From Lachnospiraceae bacterium (GTDB lineage Bacteria; Bacillota; Clostridia; Lachnospirales; Lachnospiraceae), in contig JAEEXG010000003.1 of NCBI GenBank assembly GCA_016291405.1, forward strand, positions 41,987 to 105,986: a stretch of 64,000 nucleotides of DNA, in the 5' to 3' direction. The translations under genes and the position numbers were made by a program. Below are positions 60,957 through 64,000 of the stretch, in pieces; position 1 is the first letter of the stretch, and every line of letters starts with the position of its first letter. The notes beneath the pieces were generated by a model. That model was given only the letters and a program-made list of their open reading frames with translations. It made no database searches and was not told the origin of the DNA.

Positions 60957-62477
60957 ATGAAAAATAAGAAGAATTGTAACAAAATTAAAAGATCGCTTTT
61001 AAGCCCTTCTTTAAAGAAAGAAATAACCATAATATTTGTGGCTATTATGGCTTTGGCTTTTATAAGTTGCTGGTTTATTAATAATGTGTTTTTGGAAAAG
61101 TTTTATATATTAAATAAAGAGAAAACACTGATGAATCTCTACACCAACTTAAAGACAGAGGCTGCGGCGGGAAATCTGTTTTCCGAAAACTTTGATTTAG
61201 AGCTTCAAAAATACAGCGGTACTCATAATGTGAGTATCGTTATTGTTGAGAACGAATATGTAAAAGTGTATTCAAGCGAACCCTTGGAATACTTAACTTT
61301 TGAATTAAAACAGTGCTTAAGCGGAATAATTTACGCTGACCGTATTGTTTATCAATCAGATGAGTGTGTTTTCTTTCAAAAGAAAGATTTAAGAATGCAG
61401 ACAGACTTTCTTGAAATAGTAGGTAAACTTCCAAACGGTTCTACCTTCCTTGCAAGAAGTGCCGTAGAGAGTATAAAGCTTAGTGCGGATATCGCAAACC
61501 GTTTCTTTTTATATATTGGACTTGGTGCGGTTTTAATAAGTGCTTTTGTTATTTATTTCTTTACCCGTAAAATATCTAAACCTATTTTGGAACTTGCAGA
61601 TATTTCAGAAAGAATGTCTCACATGGATTTTGATGCTAAATACGACGGTAAAGAAAAGACAGAGATTGCTCTTCTTGGTAACAGCATAAATAAAATGTCC
61701 GAAAACCTTGAAAGAACAATTTCGGAACTTCAAAACGCAAACATTAAGCTTAAAAAAGATTACGATGTCATGGCTGAGGCCGATAAAATGAGAAGAGAGT
61801 TTATTGCAAACGCTTCTCATGAGTTAAAGACTCCTATTGCGCTGATTCAGGGATATTCGGAAGGCTTAAAGGAAGGCATCAACGAGGAAGACGAAAGGGA
61901 TTACTATTGTGATGTCATAATTGATGAAGCTTCAAAGATGAATACAATAGTTAAAAACCTTCTTTTGTTAAATCAGATTGAATCAGGTGCGGACATGCTT
62001 CAATGCGAGATGTTTGACCTTGTTTCTTTAGTTAAAAACTACATTCAATCCGCAGAGATTCTTACAAAGCAAAACAATATAAAGGTAACTTGTGACTTGC
62101 CTGAAAAGTGCAATGTTTTTGCTGATGAATTTAAAATAGAAGAAGTCTTCATGAATTATTTTTCCAATGCCTTAAATCATTGCGAAGATGATAATGAAAA
62201 ACAGATTGACGTAACTCTAAAAAAAGAAGAAAATGATATTAAAGTAAGTGTGTTTAACACAGGTAAACAAATTCCCGAAGAAAGCATTGAGCATATTTGG
62301 GAAAAGTTTTATAAGGTTGATAAAGCAAGAACCAGGGAATACGGCGGAAGCGGAATCGGCCTTTCCATTGTTAAAGCCATTATGGATGCCCATAACGGAA
62401 AATATGGGGTTGAAAACAGAGAAAACGGAGTAGTGTTCTGGTTTTCACTTAATGCTAATAACTATCCGGAGGAATAG
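60957..62477 (+). CDS. Sensor histidine kinase
   Basis: This membrane histidine kinase has 506 residues. TM1 is about 21-42, an extracellular sensor domain of about 135 residues follows (43-178), then TM2 (about 180-202), HAMP (about 203-255), and HisKA with the phosphorylated His near 288 (NASHELKTPIALIQGYSEGL). The ATPase has N and G boxes (NYFSNALNH, GGSGIGLSIVKAIMDAHNG). The start has no strong ribosome site, and the response regulator stops 2 bp before, so coupling is likely. The ligand is unknown. Confidence 0.92.
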   Translation: MKNKKNCNKIKRSLLSPSLKKEITIIFVAIMALAFISCWFINNVFLEKFYILNKEKTLMNLYTNLKTEAAAGNLFSENFDLELQKYSGTHNVSIVIVENEYVKVYSSEPLEYLTFELKQCLSGIIYADRIVYQSDECVFFQKKDLRMQTDFLEIVGKLPNGSTFLARSAVESIKLSADIANRFFLYIGLGAVLISAFVIYFFTRKISKPILELADISERMSHMDFDAKYDGKEKTEIALLGNSINKMSENLERTISELQNANIKLKKDYDVMAEADKMRREFIANASHELKTPIALIQGYSEGLKEGINEEDERDYYCDVIIDEASKMNTIVKNLLLLNQIESGADMLQCEMFDLVSLVKNYIQSAEILTKQNNIKVTCDLPEKCNVFADEFKIEEVFMNYFSNALNHCEDDNEKQIDVTLKKEENDIKVSVFNTGKQIPEESIEHIWEKFYKVDKARTREYGGSGIGLSIVKAIMDAHNGKYGVENRENGVVFWFSLNANNYPEE

Positions 62478-62478
62478 A

Positions 62479-63279
62479 ATGAAAAGAGTTCTATCATTAA
62501 TATTGAGCATGGCACTTTGCGCTGTATTTCTTACTTCATGTGCCAAGGCTCAGGAGCTTACCGCAGATCAGGAAACCATGATTTCGCAATATGCGGTTTC
62601 TCTTCTTTTAAAATACGATGAGCAGAATCATTCAAGACTTGTGGACACCACAAAGTTTTTAGCTTCATATCAGGCAGCTAAGGATTCTTATGACAGAGCG
62701 GAAAAACTCTACTATGAGAATGCAGCCAAAGAGGAAGAAGAAAGAAGAGCGGAAGCTAAGGCTCAGGAAGAACTTAACAATAAATATTCAAATGATACTA
62801 AAGAAGCGGGAGAATCGGAAGAACCGATTAAAGAAGGCGTAGACAGAAACGGCGGAGCTTCTGTTTATGACGCAAGAAGTATCGAAGATGTATTGGGACT
62901 TGATGGCTTCACAATTTCTTACACAGGATGTGATGTTGTTGATACATATGCAGACAGTGATGGATTTGTTTTATCATCCAATAAGGGTATGGATTTGCTT
63001 ATTGTAGAGTTTAATGTAAGCAACTCATATTCTTCGGATAACAGTTTTAGCACTTCAACAAGTGCTGTATTTAAGCTTTCGGTTAATGAAGATCATTATT
63101 ACAGTAGAATGATGACAATGCTTGTTGATGAAGATTTGTCTCTTTACCAGGGAACCTTTGCACCCGGTGAATCAAAGAGATTGGTACTTGTTACCCAGGT
63201 TAAGGAAGGAACTCAAGTTTCCTCGTTGGGTCTTCGCGTTTCAATGGGAGATGATACTGTAACAAAGAAATTACAGTAA
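62479..63279 (+). CDS. Lipoprotein linked to the two-component system
   Basis: This 266-residue lipoprotein starts at the ATG at 62479, with GGAGG 6 nt before it; an earlier in-frame ATG at 62452 is not preferred. The signal sequence MKRVLSLILSMALCAVF ends in a lipobox LTSC. The mature part has an acidic helical stretch (KEEEERRAEAKAQEELNNKY, about 82-100) and a beta-rich C-terminal domain (LIVEFNVSNSYSSDNSFSTST, about 175-195) similar to DUF4352-type telokin-like domains. It begins 1 bp after the kinase stop, so it is a candidate accessory sensor for that kinase. Confidence 0.82.
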   Translation: MKRVLSLILSMALCAVFLTSCAKAQELTADQETMISQYAVSLLLKYDEQNHSRLVDTTKFLASYQAAKDSYDRAEKLYYENAAKEEEERRAEAKAQEELNNKYSNDTKEAGESEEPIKEGVDRNGGASVYDARSIEDVLGLDGFTISYTGCDVVDTYADSDGFVLSSNKGMDLLIVEFNVSNSYSSDNSFSTSTSAVFKLSVNEDHYYSRMMTMLVDEDLSLYQGTFAPGESKRLVLVTQVKEGTQVSSLGLRVSMGDDTVTKKLQ

Positions 63280-63343
63280 AATGAGGGAAGTGTAAACACA
63301 ATTCCGACAATTTAGATAAAAAACTTAAATAATTAGAATTCGG

Positions 63344-63384
63344 GAATGGCTTATTGGGGCAGAAATGGCGTAAATAAGCCATTC
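63344..63384 (+). terminator. Hairpin after the lipoprotein gene
   Basis: GAATGGCTTATT (63344-63355) pairs perfectly with AATAAGCCATTC (63373-63384), with a 17-nt loop and TTTGCG after it. A T-run 23 bp later is not adjacent, so strength is uncertain. Confidence 0.6.
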
Positions 63385-63427
63385 TTTGCGTATATGGAAA
63401 TTTTTTTAAAAAAATAAAAAATTCTTG

Positions 63428-63456
63428 TTGACATTCTAATTTTGCGGTGATATATT
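63428..63456 (+). promoter_or_regulatory. rRNA operon promoter
   Basis: TTGACA (63428-63433) and TATATT (63451-63456) are 17 bp apart, as expected of a strong rRNA promoter. The start point is near 63463. Confidence 0.85.
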
Positions 63457-63462
63457 ATTCAA

Positions 63463-63648
63463 TGTTCCGAGCGGGACAGGAAATAAAAAGTCCTCACGGA
63501 GCGCATGAACATTGACAATCGAACAACAATGCAACCCTGAAAATCTTTGAGAATTTCAGAGGTCTGAGAGAACAGACAAAAAACAAACTACCCAAGAAAC
63601 AGTAAACGGGAAAGATTAGCCAAAGTTAATCTTGAACAGAACAAACTT
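63463..63648 (+). ncRNA. 16S rRNA leader with stem-loop
   Basis: The roughly 185-nt leader begins with a stem-loop: 63466-63477 pairs imperfectly with 63490-63500, inside AATGTTC (63461-63467) and GAACATT (63507-63513). It is removed during processing. A second imperfect hairpin (CTGAAA with TTTCAG, near 63536-63562) lies further on. Confidence 0.55.

Positions 63649-64000
<352 letters not shown>

Overview
The window looks like a chromosomal segment of an anaerobic Firmicute of the family Lachnospiraceae (Clostridia, close to Butyrivibrio/Pseudobutyrivibrio/Roseburia). This rests on the 16S rRNA start at the right edge, low-G+C codon use, strong AGGAGG ribosome sites, a LexA-type SOS box of the GAAC-N4-GTTC form before recA, and gene orders typical of clostridia (cinA-recA-recX, gap-pgk-tpiA, secG-rnr-smpB-ssrA). 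No plasmid, phage, insertion sequence or CRISPR array is visible; it is mostly housekeeping sequence with accessory sugar and transport inserts.

Layout. 0-2.4 kb: cinA (partial), recA, recX. 2.5-13.4 kb: a carbohydrate locus. It has a LacI-type regulator divergent from an acyltransferase, two CUT1 permeases, a solute-binding lipoprotein, a giant surface protein with a DUF4832-type barrel, and a Gfo/Idh/MocA oxidoreductase; a dense array of ACGT-centred motifs lies between the regulator and the operon. It separates recX from rny (13.6-15.2 kb), genes that are often neighbours in clostridia. 15.3-24.5 kb: a TetR protein with a sensor-like tail, an FAD oxidoreductase, hflX, a Cys-cluster protein, an EF-G/TetM-like GTPase fused to a Rae1-like NYN nuclease, a thioesterase, and a two-gene SufC/SufB-like pair. 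24.6-27.8 kb: DUF2264 and GH88 (uronide catabolism). 28-33 kb: MATE transporter, SbcD/YhaO- and SbcC/YhaN-like proteins. 33-41 kb: aspartate aminotransferase, XerD, cysteine desulfurase, PHP phosphatase, gap-pgk-tpiA. 41-44 kb: three tandem paralogous lipoproteins. 44-47.7 kb: a heterodimeric ABC exporter behind a leader-peptide attenuator. 47.8-53.6 kb: cation-efflux protein, pilT, secG, rnr, smpB and tmRNA. 53.8-63.3 kb: two chemoreceptor-like proteins, DUF2804, an AlaX-type editing protein, a membrane coiled-coil protein, and a two-component system with its own lipoprotein. 63.4-64 kb: rRNA promoter, leader and the start of 16S rRNA.

The two most interesting systems are: (1) a transcriptional attenuator before the ABC exporter, with promoter, strong-SD 26-codon leader ORF, an antiterminator segment inside the last codons of that ORF, an intrinsic terminator, and an exporter gene that appears to start at ATT; and (2) an 866-residue fusion of a ribosome-protection-type translational GTPase to a YacP/Rae1-type nuclease, which may be read from a leaderless mRNA. 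Both are inferences from sequence and need experiments.

Start codons were moved from the longest open frame wherever a Shine-Dalgarno sequence clearly pointed to an internal start; each case is stated.
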